From assembly GCF_004136555.1 (NCBI RefSeq), contig NZ_NOIT01000003.1:173346-237345 (forward strand): a stretch of 64,000 nucleotides of DNA. Reading direction: 5' to 3'. Under the pieces are notes generated by a model. The model did not search any database. It was given only the letters and a program-made list of their open reading frames with translations, and was not told the DNA's origin. Of this stretch, positions 63,858-64,000 are shown piece after piece (the first letter of the stretch is position 1; the number at the start of each line of letters is the position of its first letter). The position numbers were made by a program, and so were the translations under genes. Source of the stretch: Kocuria carniphila. GTDB taxonomy: Bacteria; Actinomycetota; Actinomycetes; Actinomycetales; Micrococcaceae.

Positions 63858-63902
63858 ACAGGGCAGCGGGGGCCACCATATTGGTGTCGCCCGCTGCCCT
63901 GT
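63858..63902 (-). terminator. First terminator downstream of 5S rRNA
   Basis: Perfect 13-bp stem ACAGGGCAGCGGG (63858-63870) with 63890-63902, containing an inner CACCA/TGGTG hairpin. It starts about ten bases after the 5S 3' end. Confidence 0.8.
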
Positions 63903-63911
63903 GTACGTTGA

Positions 63912-64000
63912 TTTCGGCGGTGACTTACTCTCCCACACCCTCCCGAGTGCAGTACCATCAGCGCTGTGGGTCTTAGCTTCCGGGTTCGAGATGGGACCGG
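63912..64000 (-). rRNA. rrf: 5S ribosomal RNA, 3' part (runs off window end)
   Basis: The minus strand reads as the conserved actinobacterial 5S 3' region: CCATCTCGAACCCGGAAGC, TAAGACCCACAGCGC, GATGGTACTGCACTCGGGAG, GGTGTGGGAGAGTAAGTC, ACCGCCG. About 88 of about 117 bases are present. It implies an rRNA operon transcribed leftwards from beyond the window. Confidence 0.92.

Overview
The window is a high-GC chromosomal segment from a Gram-positive actinomycete. The indicators are the fhaA-fhaB-pstP-rodA-pbpA-pknA-pknB cluster with trpG and crgA (normally close to the replication origin), a SAM-IV-type riboswitch, GTG starts, and a C50-carotenoid operon. The mix of genes fits the Micrococcaceae (Kocuria/Arthrobacter-like), but the species cannot be fixed from sequence alone.

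Layout. 0-5 kb: 3' part of a DASS-family anion transporter, a Dps protein with a lysine-rich tail, 2,4-dienoyl-CoA reductase, and a PepSY lipoprotein. 5-15 kb: the cell-growth and signalling operon (two FHA proteins, PP2C phosphatase, RodA, PBP, two Ser/Thr kinases), translationally coupled from pstP to pknA. 15-22.5 kb: trpG/pabA, crgA, a small membrane protein, YceI, pirin, two flavin-reductase-like proteins, AlkB, a luciferase-like monooxygenase and an alpha/beta hydrolase.

22.5-37.9 kb is the most structured part. Three consecutive cassettes are separated and bounded by four copies of a 64-bp imperfect palindrome: (i) a CoA-dependent dicarboxylate degradation cluster (DASS transporter, CoA-transferase, MaoC hydratase, acyl-CoA dehydrogenase, CitE-type lyase, FCD-GntR regulator) with matching operator-like palindromes in both divergent promoter regions; (ii) a YtrA-type GntR-ABC transporter unit; (iii) a fully overlapping or abutting marR-crtE-crtB-crtI-crtYe-crtYf-crtEb operon for C50 carotenoids.

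37.9-49.1 kb: fructosamine-kinase-like protein, two SDRs, then a SAM-riboswitch-controlled metF followed by metE-metY-metB, a two-domain VOC protein and a stress-type SDR. 49.2-59.5 kb: a lactose/galactose island (lacI, lacZ, GPH sugar transporter, galM-galK-galT) flanked on each side by a broken gene (truncated SDR, decayed osmC), suggesting acquisition by insertion. 59.5-64 kb: epoxide hydrolase, a zinc alcohol dehydrogenase frameshifted at a C8 tract, a hemerythrin-esterase fusion, twin terminators, and the 3' part of a minus-strand 5S rRNA gene that runs off the window end. No tRNA, CRISPR array or insertion sequence was recognised.
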